A DNA stretch of 64,000 bases from Paenibacillus sp. FSL R5-0912 (GCF_000758605.1 NZ_CP009282.1:2976001-3040000), one strand, 5' to 3'; shown: positions 48,609 to 58,232, numbered from the stretch's first letter. Numbers and translations are program-made. Notes: generated by a model from the letters alone, not told the origin.

Positions 48609-50306
48609 GTGCCCAAAACAATCAGGAACAGAATGATCTGGACTGTCGCAGCATGTATGGCCGTAGGGCTGATGACCGCTTGTGAGAGGAATAATAGTCT
48701 TCCGGAGCGTTCTCCGGTCCCGCAGGGACAGACGGGGGGCGCTCCGCTATATCAGGAGCCGGGTCTAAGCAGGTATGATCCGCCCGTTGAGCTTTCTTTT
48801 GTACGCGAGAACAACGATGCGCTTGAAGAGATACTGAAGGAATTGCCGGGGGAGACGCTGGAGCATAACCGCTGGACCGATCTGTATGAAGAGGTGCTGG
48901 GCATTAAGGTCACCTATGACTGGACGGAGTGGAGCTCCATCTACTCCCGCAAGCTGGGCGTATCCCTGGCCTCCGGTGATATTCCCGATATTGTGCGGGT
49001 GAATGCCTCGCAGTTAAGGGTGCTCAGCAACGCGGGGCTGATCCAGGATCTGACGGAGGTCTACAGCAAGTATGCCACGCCGCTGACCCGGCAGGTGTTG
49101 AGCGAGGAAGGAACAGGACCCTTCGATACCGCCACCATTGACGGCAGGCTTATGGCGATCCCGGAGACCAATTCGTCTATTGAAGGCGCTATGTTCCTGT
49201 GGATTCGCACGGACTGGCTGGAAGACCTGGGCCTGGAGCCGCCGCAGACGATGGAGGATGTGCTGGCAATCTCGAAAGCGTTTACCGAGCGGGACCCCGA
49301 CCGGAACGGCAGGCAGGATACCTACGGGCTGGCAACGACCAAATATCTGTGGGACCCGGTAATGGGACTTACCGGGTTTATGGCCGGTTATGGCGCGTAT
49401 CCGGGGATCTGGGTACAGGACAAGACCGGCAAGCTGGTCTATGGAGGCATCCAGCCGGAGGTCAAGAAGGCCTTGCTGGTGCTTCAGGACATGTACAGGA
49501 CGGGGCAGATCGACAGGGAATTCGCCTTCAAGGACGGGGTCAAGGCCGGTGAATGGATCGAGAATGAACAGATCGGAATGTTGTACGGCGAGCAGTGGGG
49601 ATCATTCCTGGTTCAGCTCAGCCGTATACACAATCCGCAGGCCCAGTGGCAAGCCTTCCCGCTTGTATCGGAATCCGGGGCCCCGCCGAAGGTTCCGCTT
49701 CCGTTCAGCACCAGCCATTTCCTGGCGGTCAGACAAGGGATAAAGCATCCTGAAGCGCTCATCAAGCTGATCAACCTGCATCTGGAGAAAAACTGGGGAG
49801 CGACCAGCGAGGTAGAGCGGTTCTATAACGCTCCGCAGGCGGTATGGAAGCTGTCACCCGTGACACCGTTTCCGGTCCGGAAGAATCTGGAGGCCTTCCA
49901 GCAATTGGAGACCTTCCGGCGGGACGGTGATGCCTCGGTGCTTAAGGATGAAGCGAAGACGATCCAGAAGCGGATTTCCGCCTATGAGGCCGGTGGTCCG
50001 GATAGCGAGACAGGCTGGGGCTGGGAGAAGACGTACGGGGTTTCGGGTGCTTTTTCCATCCTGGACAGGTATGAACGTAAATCTCAGCTACTCTATGAGA
50101 GCTTCGTCGGTGCACCTACAGAGACGATGATTGAGAAGCAGAATATTCTATATAATCTTCAGATTGACTCCTTTCTGGATATCATTCAGGGAAGACCGAT
50201 CAGCCAGTTCGATGATTTCGTTGCCCAGTGGAACAAGCTTGGCGGCGAGCAGATCACGGCTGAGGTCAATGAGTGGTATGCGGAGAAGGGCGGGAACCGG
50301 AAATGA
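48609..50306 (+). CDS. family-1 solute-binding lipoprotein next to kinase
   Basis: 565-aa sugar-binding lipoprotein (lipobox MTAC, C25). Contains typical lobes (VTYDWTEWSSIYSRKLGVSL, DIPDIVRVNASQLRVL). GTG at 48609 is taken as start with a weak site (TGAGGT); an ATG at 48633 is possible. No permease follows directly; a YesM kinase does, after about 30 bp. It may deliver sugar to the sensor kinase rather than, or as well as, to a permease. Confidence 0.85.
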   Translation: MPKTIRNRMIWTVAACMAVGLMTACERNNSLPERSPVPQGQTGGAPLYQEPGLSRYDPPVELSFVRENNDALEEILKELPGETLEHNRWTDLYEEVLGIKVTYDWTEWSSIYSRKLGVSLASGDIPDIVRVNASQLRVLSNAGLIQDLTEVYSKYATPLTRQVLSEEGTGPFDTATIDGRLMAIPETNSSIEGAMFLWIRTDWLEDLGLEPPQTMEDVLAISKAFTERDPDRNGRQDTYGLATTKYLWDPVMGLTGFMAGYGAYPGIWVQDKTGKLVYGGIQPEVKKALLVLQDMYRTGQIDREFAFKDGVKAGEWIENEQIGMLYGEQWGSFLVQLSRIHNPQAQWQAFPLVSESGAPPKVPLPFSTSHFLAVRQGIKHPEALIKLINLHLEKNWGATSEVERFYNAPQAVWKLSPVTPFPVRKNLEAFQQLETFRRDGDASVLKDEAKTIQKRISAYEAGGPDSETGWGWEKTYGVSGAFSILDRYERKSQLLYESFVGAPTETMIEKQNILYNLQIDSFLDIIQGRPISQFDDFVAQWNKLGGEQITAEVNEWYAEKGGNRK

Positions 50307-50339
50307 TCTGGCATGAAGAAAGCATCGGAGGCGGTACAC

Positions 50340-52097
50340 TTGCTTAAATTTCCTGCGGTGTCCATGCGCCACACTATTTTTATCCGGATGGTCGTTACTT
50401 ATCTCGCAATTATTCTGCCGATTCTGCTGCTTGGCCTCTATCTGTACAACTGGAGTTACCGCAATGCAAGCCAGGATCTGTCCAGAGCCACGCTGTCGCA
50501 ATTGACCTATTACCTGGAGGACCTGAACCGCGAGGTGGAATGGATGGAGATCCAGCAGTATGATCTTGCCCAGGATACCGAATTGAACAAGATTGCCGTA
50601 ACCTGGAGCTACATGGACGATGTGGAAAAAAGAGAAAGCCTGAACTACGTTACGCAGCGGCTCACCTCCCTGAAGAACAGCAGCGCCTACATCGGCGATG
50701 TGTTCGTTCATATCCGTACGATCAACAAAACGTTGTCCGCGATGAACGGCATTGATGAGCTAGACAGCGGCAAGTTCAATTTCTTCCGGTCCGTCGATCT
50801 GAGAAAAGAAGGCCGGCTGATCAACTGGAACAACTCCCTGGAGCTGAGCGTGACCCAGTCCAGCGGCAGAATGGGCGAGCCCCCGCTGTTCATCGTGCAG
50901 ATTGAGCTGGACAATGAGAAGCTGAAGGATTCGCTCCGGGCCATTAACGCCTATGAAGAGAGCGGCTCTCTGCTGGTCTCGAGGCAGACGGATTATGCGC
51001 TCGGAACCGAGAACAGCTCTCCGGAGCTGATTGAGAGCTATCACCAGGCCATTGATGAAGGGGACCTGTACAACTGGGAACTGGACGGAACACGGTATCA
51101 TATCGACAGCTTCACCTCAGACAAGCTGGGGATGGCTGTAGCCACCTATTTGCCGGAGAAGGCGGTCAAGCGCCCGCTGACCAAGTTTGTGGTCTGGGCC
51201 TGGCTGTTCGCGGCTGCTTCCTTCCTGGCGGTGCTTATCTATTCCTATGCCACCTATAAGTTCGTACAGAAGCCGCTGCTTGTACTGATCCGCAGCTTCA
51301 AGCGGATGGAGAGCGGTTCGCTTGATATTCAGATTGACCATGCCCGCAAGGATGAATTCGGCTATCTGTATCTCCGCTTCAACCAGATGCTCAGCAGGCT
51401 GCGGATGCTGATTGATCAGGATTATACCCAGAAGCTGATGATGCAGCGGGCGGAGCTGAAGCAGCTTCAGTCGCAGATCAACCCGCATTTTCTGTACAAC
51501 AGCTTCTTTATTCTCAGCTCGCTGGCCAAGCAAGGGGACAGTGACCGGATTGAGGACTTTTCGGGGATGCTGGGCGAATATTTCAGATTCATCACCCGTA
51601 ACGGGGAGGATAATGTCCGGCTCGCGGAGGAGACCAGGCATTCCCGGATGTATACGGAGATCCAGAAGATGCGGTTCTCCAGACGCATTCTGGTCCGGTT
51701 CGACGAGCTGCCGGAAGCCATGGAGGAGCTACGTGTTCCGCGCCTGATTCTCCAGCCCATTATCGAGAATGCCTATGAGCATTGTCTGGAGAAGCAGGCG
51801 GAGGAGGGGGAACTGCGGGTTGCTTTTGAGCAGGGGGAGGAAGAAATCCGGATCATTGTCGAGGACAATGGAAGCGGGCTGACGGATGAAGCGATCGAGG
51901 CCTTGGGGCATCGGCTGAATCAGAACGGCGGAACGCATGAAATCACCGGCATGGGCAATATTCACCGGCGCATCCAGCTCATCTACGGGGAAGGCAGCGG
52001 CTTGTTCCTGCATAGAAGCACGCTGAACGGCCTCAGGGTCGAGATCCGAATTAGACTGACAGGAGGTGAAGGGCTTGTACAGACTTCTGATCGTTGA
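50340..52097 (+). CDS. yesM: YesM-type sensor histidine kinase (34-kb operon)
   Basis: 585-aa membrane kinase. Transmembrane helices near 14-34 and 280-305 bracket an extracytoplasmic sensor. HAMP, then H383 in INPHFLYN, then HATPase with IENAYEHC and DNGSGL. TTG at 50340 is chosen because GGAGG lies 8 bases upstream; an ATG at 50313 lacks a site. Overlaps the regulator gene by 23 bp. Confidence 0.9.
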   Translation: MLKFPAVSMRHTIFIRMVVTYLAIILPILLLGLYLYNWSYRNASQDLSRATLSQLTYYLEDLNREVEWMEIQQYDLAQDTELNKIAVTWSYMDDVEKRESLNYVTQRLTSLKNSSAYIGDVFVHIRTINKTLSAMNGIDELDSGKFNFFRSVDLRKEGRLINWNNSLELSVTQSSGRMGEPPLFIVQIELDNEKLKDSLRAINAYEESGSLLVSRQTDYALGTENSSPELIESYHQAIDEGDLYNWELDGTRYHIDSFTSDKLGMAVATYLPEKAVKRPLTKFVVWAWLFAAASFLAVLIYSYATYKFVQKPLLVLIRSFKRMESGSLDIQIDHARKDEFGYLYLRFNQMLSRLRMLIDQDYTQKLMMQRAELKQLQSQINPHFLYNSFFILSSLAKQGDSDRIEDFSGMLGEYFRFITRNGEDNVRLAEETRHSRMYTEIQKMRFSRRILVRFDELPEAMEELRVPRLILQPIIENAYEHCLEKQAEEGELRVAFEQGEEEIRIIVEDNGSGLTDEAIEALGHRLNQNGGTHEITGMGNIHRRIQLIYGEGSGLFLHRSTLNGLRVEIRIRLTGGEGLVQTSDR

Positions 52098-53709
52098 CGA
52101 TGAAGAGATTATAACAGACGGCTTATACGAGGCCTTCAATCAGCTTATTCCCGACAAGCTCGATGTCTACAAGGTCTATTCGGCCAAAGCGGCACTGGAG
52201 TGGCTCTCCCGCACCCGGATCGATATTGTGCTGACGGATATTCGGATGCCCGGGATGAGCGGACTCGAAATGTCTGAGCAAATCCGTGAATTCTGGCCGC
52301 GGTCGAGGATTGTATTCCTGACCGGCTACAGCGAGTTCGATTATGCCTACAGAGCGCTGCAAATTCCCGGTGCCCGTTACCTGCTTAAGACGGAAGGCTT
52401 CGACAAGATTATTGAGACGGTGCAGGAGGTGCTGCTGGAGATTGAGCAGGGCAACCAGCTGAGCGAGCTTCTGGAGCAGTCCAGGGAGCAGCGTGATTCG
52501 ATGGAAATAGCGGCGCAGGGCGATTATCTCCGTCATCTGCTTCAAGATAGCCAAGTCTTGTGTGCGGATGTGCAGACGTTAAGCACGGATTTCCTTAAGC
52601 TGGGCATCAGCCTGGAGCCCGGGTCCCCGGTGATGCTGATTCTTGGACGGCTCACGTACCCGGAGGGCACCTCCTACATGGACCGGAGCGAGATTCTGAC
52701 TTCTTCCCGGCTAATCTGGAATTCCCATCTGGCGGAGATGACCCGGCATACCTGGGTACTGGACAGACACGGGGATCTCTTATGGCTGCTCCAGCCCCTG
52801 CATCATGCCGAAGCTGTATTTGGCGGGCATTTGTCGCGGTATCTGGAAGGGACGCTGGAGCTGATCCAGGATTCCTTCCGGCAGACGCTTGGCCTGCCTG
52901 TTGCTTTTACGGTCAGCGGCTCGGCCTGCGCCTGGACGGAGATCGGGCGTCACTACGAACGGCTCCACCGTCTGCAGCAGGTGAAGATCGGTGACGGCAT
53001 CTCCATGGTGCAGATTGACCGGAGCGGCCCGCCGGAGCCGGACGGAATCAGGGAGACGGGGGTCCGGCTCCAGCAGCGGGTGGAGAATCTTGCGGCGCAT
53101 CTGGATGCCGGCCGGCGGGAGCGGTTCGCAGAGACGCTTGAAGAGATCACGGAAGGCATCCATTCCAGCGTCTCCGTAGAAGAAGCTGCGGAGCTGTATT
53201 ATACAGCTGCCCTTGTCCTGCTGTCCCATTTGAACCGTTCGGAGTACTATAGCCTTGTCAATGAATATAGCAAGCTGATGCGGCTTGACGAGCATTCGTC
53301 CCTGAAGGAGGGCTTCTATTATCTGGAGAAGCTGGCCTCCGATCTCTTTGAGCTTAGAAGCACTGCCGAGAAGGAGCGCTCCTTAGAGGTGATTGAGCGG
53401 ATCTGCGAGTATATCCACAGCCATCTGGGTGAGGACCTGTCTTTGGTACGGCTGGCCGAGCTTCACTATTTCAACCCGTCGTATCTGTCCCGGTTCTTCA
53501 AGCAGGAGCAGGGCATTAATCTGTCGGAGTTCATCGACCATTGCCGGGCGGTGAAGGCGAAGGAGCTGCTGGGGAACGAGGCGCTCAAAATACGTGATGT
53601 GGCGCTGTATGTCGGCTATGAGGCTCCTCACTCCTTCACCCGGTTCTTCAAAAAAATGACGGGGATGACTCCCCAGGAATTCAGGGAGTCTATGCATATA
53701 AAACTATAA
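52075..53709 (+). CDS. yesN: YesN-type response regulator (34-kb operon)
   Basis: 544-aa receiver-AraC regulator. D8-D9 and phospho-acceptor D55 (LTDIRMP) are present. The usual Lys-Pro reads LLKT, so Lys is kept but Pro is lost. AraC domain from about 440 (LVRLAELHYFNPSYLSRFF). TTG at 52075 is chosen because AGGAGG ends 8 bases upstream; GTG 52066 overlaps that site. Last gene of the cluster; it and the kinase probably control the whole unit and perhaps the secreted GH5 downstream. Confidence 0.9.
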   Translation: MYRLLIVDDEEIITDGLYEAFNQLIPDKLDVYKVYSAKAALEWLSRTRIDIVLTDIRMPGMSGLEMSEQIREFWPRSRIVFLTGYSEFDYAYRALQIPGARYLLKTEGFDKIIETVQEVLLEIEQGNQLSELLEQSREQRDSMEIAAQGDYLRHLLQDSQVLCADVQTLSTDFLKLGISLEPGSPVMLILGRLTYPEGTSYMDRSEILTSSRLIWNSHLAEMTRHTWVLDRHGDLLWLLQPLHHAEAVFGGHLSRYLEGTLELIQDSFRQTLGLPVAFTVSGSACAWTEIGRHYERLHRLQQVKIGDGISMVQIDRSGPPEPDGIRETGVRLQQRVENLAAHLDAGRRERFAETLEEITEGIHSSVSVEEAAELYYTAALVLLSHLNRSEYYSLVNEYSKLMRLDEHSSLKEGFYYLEKLASDLFELRSTAEKERSLEVIERICEYIHSHLGEDLSLVRLAELHYFNPSYLSRFFKQEQGINLSEFIDHCRAVKAKELLGNEALKIRDVALYVGYEAPHSFTRFFKKMTGMTPQEFRESMHIKL

Positions 53710-53774
53710 TCTGCCAGTCTATTAACTATAATCAGACAGGTTTCCCCCCCATCTCCCTGGAGAGTACAATTCAA

Positions 53775-53790
53775 TTGTATTCGCTTTCAT
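53775..53790 (+). promoter_or_regulatory. cre-like box upstream of GH5-CBM13
   Basis: TTGTATTCGCTTTCAT fits the core TGWAANCGNTNWCA with one mismatch. It lies about 50 bp before the start, close enough to block transcription. Confidence 0.45.
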
Positions 53791-53837
53791 TACTACGGCA
53801 TAAGCCGATTCCCCAAACAAGAAGGAGATGGGTATCT

Positions 53838-55544
53838 GTGAGAAAAAGGAAGTTGAACTGGTCCATCAAGCTGCTGGTTATGATGGCGCTGCTGCTGGTT
53901 CCTATGCAGTCCGGCGGCGGTACCGCAAGTGCCTGGGAGGGAACTCCCGTGTCCAAGCTCCATGTCAGCGGCAATCAGCTGGTGAACGGCAGCGGGCAGC
54001 CTGTACTCCTCAGCGGCTGGCATCAGCCTACCGGAGTCTACTGGACGTATCAGAACAGTAACTATTATCTGAACCGCAACGCAGGGAACCGTCATGCGGC
54101 TACCCTGGAGTACCTTAAGGAAATTACGGACACCTTCACCAGCACCTCGGGCAAATACGGCAACAGCCATGGCTGGTATTCGAACCAGGTCCGCTTGTTC
54201 ATCGACCGGGAGGATATGGGGGATGTGGCTGCAGGAACCTATAACTTCGCGGGTCTTCAGGCGGCCACCCAGAATGTGATTATCCCTTATGTCCAATATG
54301 CCAAGACGAAAGGGTTGTATGTCACACTGGGGCTGGATTTCACCCTGCTGGATAACAAGGCGACCACCCAGGCCAATCTGGACAAGTTCAATCAGATCTG
54401 GGGTTACCTGGCCTCCCAGCCGGCCCTCAAAAGCGCAGATAATGTGATGTTCGAGCTGGTTAACGAGCCGGTGCTGAGCGATGTGAACGGACAATGGGGC
54501 GGAAATCCCTCCCAGCCTAACTTCGAGGCCTTCTGGAATTCACTGAAGAACTTCCAGAACTCCATGATCTCCACGATCCGCAGTAAGGGCGCGGATAATG
54601 TGATCTGGGCTGCAGGACTCGGATGGGACCAGCATTACCAGCTGACCGCATCCAATCCGCTTACGGACCCGCTGAACAACTACGGCTATGCCGTACACTG
54701 GTATCCGGGCTACGGCGCGTATGACGATTTCAATTCGCTTCAGCAGATCTGGGATAGCAGCATCAAGCCTGCTGCCGATAAGTACCCGATCAATATTACC
54801 GAGACCACCTGGTTCAAGAGACAGCCGGGAGACTCCGAATATTGGGATCTGTTCAACGGTACGAACGCAGGCTTCGGCAAGAACACCAAAGCGATCTTCA
54901 CCGCAGCCGGTAATGTCAGCATTGCCGTCCATATGAACGGCTTCCTGCTGGACCCCGGCCCCAAAAGCTCCTTCGCAGACCCGGACGGCGGACTGATGTA
55001 TGACGGCAATGCCACCCGGGACGGAATGGCGCGGTTTATCTTCGAATGGTATTATGAGCGGGCGCAGTTCAATCCCTGGAACGGCATATGGAACGGGGTA
55101 ACCAACAATGCGAAGTATAAGCTGATCAACCGGGCGTCAGGCAAAGCGATTGATGTTCCGAACGGGCAGAATACGAACTCCCTTCAGCTTCAGCAATGGC
55201 CGGAGAATACTGCGGCTGCCCAGCAATGGACAGCTACCGATATGGGCACGTACAATAACGTGTACCGGCTGCGCAGTGTGAACTCTTCGGACAACAAAGT
55301 GATGGATGTGCGAAACGGAACGAAGAATAACGGCGAAGCCATCCAGCTGATGCAGGATTTGAACAACACTGCCCAGCAGTTCAGACTGATTAAGCTGAGT
55401 AACGGGTACTGGAGCATTCTGAACGTGAACAGCAACAGAGCCGTTGAAGTCACAGGAGCCTCCAGTGCGGACGGCGCGAAGCTGCAGCAGAACCTGTACC
55501 GCGGCGATCTGCACCAGCAATGGAAGCTGGTTCAGGTGAATTAA
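53838..55544 (+). CDS. secreted GH5-like glycoside hydrolase with CBM13
   Basis: 568-aa exported enzyme. Signal peptide (about 1-35, ending near TASAWEG). GH5-type clan GH-A barrel to about 410: acid/base E210 in FELVNEPV, nucleophile E322 in NITETTW. The C-terminal 140 residues are a ricin-type beta-trefoil (CBM13) with QxW/QxF repeats (AAQQWTA, QQFRLI, HQQWKL). Probably an endo-xylanase, endoglucanase or mannanase; subfamily cannot be fixed by eye. GTG at 53838 is chosen because AAGGAG is 10 bases upstream; the longer TTG frame starts inside the cre-like box. A terminator follows. Confidence 0.85.
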   Translation: MRKRKLNWSIKLLVMMALLLVPMQSGGGTASAWEGTPVSKLHVSGNQLVNGSGQPVLLSGWHQPTGVYWTYQNSNYYLNRNAGNRHAATLEYLKEITDTFTSTSGKYGNSHGWYSNQVRLFIDREDMGDVAAGTYNFAGLQAATQNVIIPYVQYAKTKGLYVTLGLDFTLLDNKATTQANLDKFNQIWGYLASQPALKSADNVMFELVNEPVLSDVNGQWGGNPSQPNFEAFWNSLKNFQNSMISTIRSKGADNVIWAAGLGWDQHYQLTASNPLTDPLNNYGYAVHWYPGYGAYDDFNSLQQIWDSSIKPAADKYPINITETTWFKRQPGDSEYWDLFNGTNAGFGKNTKAIFTAAGNVSIAVHMNGFLLDPGPKSSFADPDGGLMYDGNATRDGMARFIFEWYYERAQFNPWNGIWNGVTNNAKYKLINRASGKAIDVPNGQNTNSLQLQQWPENTAAAQQWTATDMGTYNNVYRLRSVNSSDNKVMDVRNGTKNNGEAIQLMQDLNNTAQQFRLIKLSNGYWSILNVNSNRAVEVTGASSADGAKLQQNLYRGDLHQQWKLVQVN

Positions 55545-55575
55545 AGGGTAAGCGCAAAACACAGAGCTTCCTTCT

Positions 55576-55627
55576 CCTGCGGGGTCCGGGATCATACCGG
55601 ACTCCGCAGGGGGACGGGAGTTTTTTT
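55576..55627 (+). terminator. rho-independent terminator after GH5-CBM13
   Basis: Stem CCTGCGGGGTCCGG / CCGGACTCCGCAGG (one G-T pair), a short GGGACGGGAG, then TTTTTTT. Confidence 0.85.
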
Positions 55628-55828
55628 GCGGTGGTGCGGGGGGAAGAGGGCGGGCGTGGGAGCAAATATGTGCGAAAAACCGAATACATTAGACGGGCGC
55701 CGAGTGCGAAGGTCAAATGTGTGCGAAAACAAACATGTCTTTCAAGGCACAACTCCAGCATGAAAATGAGCAGCGTGGCTAAAAAACAGAACATCGTCTT
55801 TTCATTTATTTAACATATTTTAACGGAA

Positions 55829-56338
55829 AACCGAACACAATTAGACCGGGTGGGTAGCGTAAGCCGAATGTAATCGAAAAACCGAACACAATTGGACTGG
55901 GTGCACCGCGTAGGCCAAATGTAATCGAAAAACCGAACACAATTGGACTGGGTGCACCGCGTAGGCCGAATGTAATCGAAAAACCGAACACAATTGGACT
56001 GGGTACGCCGCTTAAGCCGAATGTAATCGAAAAACCGAACACAATTGGACTGGGTAAGCCACGTAAGCCAAATGTAATCGAAAAACCGAACACAATTGGA
56101 CTGGGTGCACCGCGTAGGCCAAATGTAATCGAAAAACCGAACACAATTGGAAAGGGTGCACCGCGTAGGCCAAATGTAATCGAAAAACCGAACACAATTG
56201 GACTGGGTGCACCGCGTAGGCCAAATGTAATCGAAAAACCGAACACAATTGGACTGGGTGCACCGCGTAAGCCGAATGTAATCGAAAAACCGAACACAAT
56301 TGGACTGTGAGCGCCGCGTAGGCCGTGCGTTTATCGCA
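55829..56338. repeat. ten-copy 51-bp tandem array
   Basis: The marker CCGAACACAATT starts at 55831 and recurs exactly every 51 bp to 56290, giving ten units. Core of the unit: AATCGAAAAACCGAACACAA, then TTGGACTGGGTGCACC and GCGTAGGCCAAATGT. Internal units are nearly identical; the first and last are diverged. Related single copies flank the array (near 55680 and 56364, CCGAATACATT). No gene is credible in the 55628-56558 gap. Confidence 0.95.
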
Positions 56339-56558
56339 GTGCCAGACGTATTTTCACAGAAAAACCGAATACATTGAACAGGCGCGGGGTGAGGGCCTAA
56401 TTCCGCCTTCAAATCAAATTTAGAAAAGCAACATACGTCGATATGAAAGCAACGTGAAGCTATAGATTACAAGGATTATGTGTGTTTAAATACATAAAGA
56501 ATACAGCATTTGCTCTGGAACCTACATTTGGAGTGATGCGAAAGGATGAATACTGATC

Positions 56559-57737
56559 ATGGACAAACAACTGGTGGACAAACAGCAACAGCTCGGCTTG
56601 ACGCCTCCGATGGGCTGGAACTCATGGAACACCTTCACCTGGGATATTAACGAGCAGTTGATCCGGGAGGCCGCCGATACCCTGGTGGCAGACGGTTATA
56701 AGGCTGCGGGATATGATTACATTGTCATTGACGACTGCTGGAGTCTGAAAGAACGGGACAAGGATGGCAAGCTGGTCGCTGATCCGGTCAAATTCCCGAG
56801 GGGAATGAAGGCGCTTGCAGATTATATTCACTCCAAGGGACTGAAGTTCGGCATGTACTCTTGTGTAGGCACACATACCTGCGCCGGGTATCCGGGGAGC
56901 TTCGAGCATGAATTCCAGGATGCGGAATCTCTGGCTGAATGGGGCGTGGATTTTCTTAAGTATGACTATTGCTTCAAGCCCAGACACATGTCGGGAGAGC
57001 TGCTGTACAAGCGGATGAGTCTCGCACTGAAGAACTGCGGCAGAGACATTCTGTTCTCCGCGTGCAACTGGGGCGAGGACAACGTCTATCAGTGGATTCG
57101 TGAATCCGGCGCTCATATGTACCGCTCTACCGGAGATATCCAGGACAGCTGGGAATCCATCAAGACCCTGGCTCTGTCGCAGCTGGATAAAGCCGCCTAC
57201 ACCGGGGCCTACTGCCATAATGACCTGGATATGTTGGTAGTCGGCATGTACGGAGGCAGCAACAGCGACTTCATCGGCAGTCAGATCGGCGGCTGCACGG
57301 ATGTGGAGTACAAGACCCACTTCTCACTATGGAGCCTGCTGGGTTCCCCGCTGATGATCGGCAGCGATATCCGCAAGGCCAACGAGGCCACCAAGAATAT
57401 TCTGTTGAACCCGGATCTGATTGCCATCAATCAGGATGTGGAGAGCCGCGGGGCTTACCGCATCAAGCCGGAACCCCAGTGGTTCCATGCAGATGATGTG
57501 TTCATGCTGGTCAAAGTATTGTCGGACGGAGACCTTGCGATCGGCTTCTTCAACCTGAGCGATGGACAAAGAGAAATGTCGCTGCAATTCTGGGATTTCG
57601 GACTCCCGTATGCCTCCAGCAAATCGCTGTCCCTGTATGACTGCTGGGAGCATAAAGAGCTTGGTGTATTCAGAGAACGATATGCTCCGGTCGTCGCAGC
57701 CCATGATTGTCTGATTGTGCGGGCCAAATTGGTGTAG
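56559..57737 (+). CDS. GH27 alpha-galactosidase
   Basis: 392-aa cytoplasmic GH27 (melibiase) enzyme that releases alpha-1,6-galactose. N terminus LTPPMGWNSWNTF is diagnostic; nucleophile D136 in FLKYDYC; acid/base D193 in RSTGDIQDSW; YDYIVIDDCW and SPLMIGSDIRK are conserved. Length matches a lone catalytic domain plus a C-terminal beta-sandwich. AAAGGA lies about 12 bases before the ATG. A small CxxC protein gene follows after 12 bp. Likely works on galactomannan- or arabinogalactan-derived sugars. Confidence 0.92.
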   Translation: MDKQLVDKQQQLGLTPPMGWNSWNTFTWDINEQLIREAADTLVADGYKAAGYDYIVIDDCWSLKERDKDGKLVADPVKFPRGMKALADYIHSKGLKFGMYSCVGTHTCAGYPGSFEHEFQDAESLAEWGVDFLKYDYCFKPRHMSGELLYKRMSLALKNCGRDILFSACNWGEDNVYQWIRESGAHMYRSTGDIQDSWESIKTLALSQLDKAAYTGAYCHNDLDMLVVGMYGGSNSDFIGSQIGGCTDVEYKTHFSLWSLLGSPLMIGSDIRKANEATKNILLNPDLIAINQDVESRGAYRIKPEPQWFHADDVFMLVKVLSDGDLAIGFFNLSDGQREMSLQFWDFGLPYASSKSLSLYDCWEHKELGVFRERYAPVVAAHDCLIVRAKLV

Positions 57738-57749
57738 GAAGAGAAGTGC

Positions 57750-57959
57750 GTGAGCGTGAACATGAATAGAACATGCAGACAATGCGGCGTTCCCCTGGTG
57801 ACGGATGATGTGGCGATCTACCTGAAGCTTGTTACGCGCAACGCGCAAGACTTCCTGTGTATAGACTGTCTTGGCGAGCAGCTGAAATGCGGACGCGAGC
57901 CGATTGAGCGGCTGATCAAGTATTTCAGGGAATCGGGAAAATGCGTGTTGTTCCGTTAG
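57750..57959 (+). CDS. small CxxC zinc-ribbon-like protein
   Basis: 69-aa protein with CRQC near the start, CIDC in the middle and a later Cys, a pattern that could bind zinc. It lacks any signal or membrane segment. GTG 57750 is taken; GTG 57756 or ATG 57762 are equally possible and the ribosome site is weak (GGAAGAGAAG). Located 12 bp after the GH27 gene, so likely co-transcribed. Similar small Cys-rich proteins occur in Firmicutes, but I cannot name a function. Confidence 0.7.
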   Translation: MSVNMNRTCRQCGVPLVTDDVAIYLKLVTRNAQDFLCIDCLGEQLKCGREPIERLIKYFRESGKCVLFR

Positions 57960-57975
57960 TTGTACTACTTGCATT

Positions 57976-58049
57976 ACCCCCTATTGGCAGGCGCGGAAGA
58001 AAGCAGCGGACAGAATGCTGCGCCACGTGCTTGCTGGCAGGGGGTTTTT
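57976..58049 (+). terminator. large terminator-like structure after the GH27 unit
   Basis: ACCCCCT (57976-57982) pairs with AGGGGGT (58039-58045), with inner pairing GGCGC/GCGCC and GCAGC/GCTGC, followed by TTTTTGG. Larger than a usual intrinsic terminator. Confidence 0.5.
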
Positions 58050-58232
58050 GGGCTACCTGTATAGCGTTGCTTCATCGGTCGTATATGCTTATTGTCTGGT
58101 GTGGTCATCTTTTCCAGCCTCATGTTTATATTCCGGGCGATCAATCTCTTCCAGGCGTCTAATCAGCTGCGGAGCCCACTCTCTGAATTCCTATACAAGA
58201 ACGCGGTGAATCTTGGAGCAGCATTAGTATGG

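Noticed and set aside
55829..56338. CRISPR array
   Set aside because: The units are whole tandem repeats without unique spacers, the period is uniform, and no cas genes are present.
55806..56412. Three overlapping minus-strand open frames made of 17-residue repeats
   Set aside because: They exist in three frames at once only because the 51-bp unit is divisible by three and stop-free; no ribosome site or known fold.
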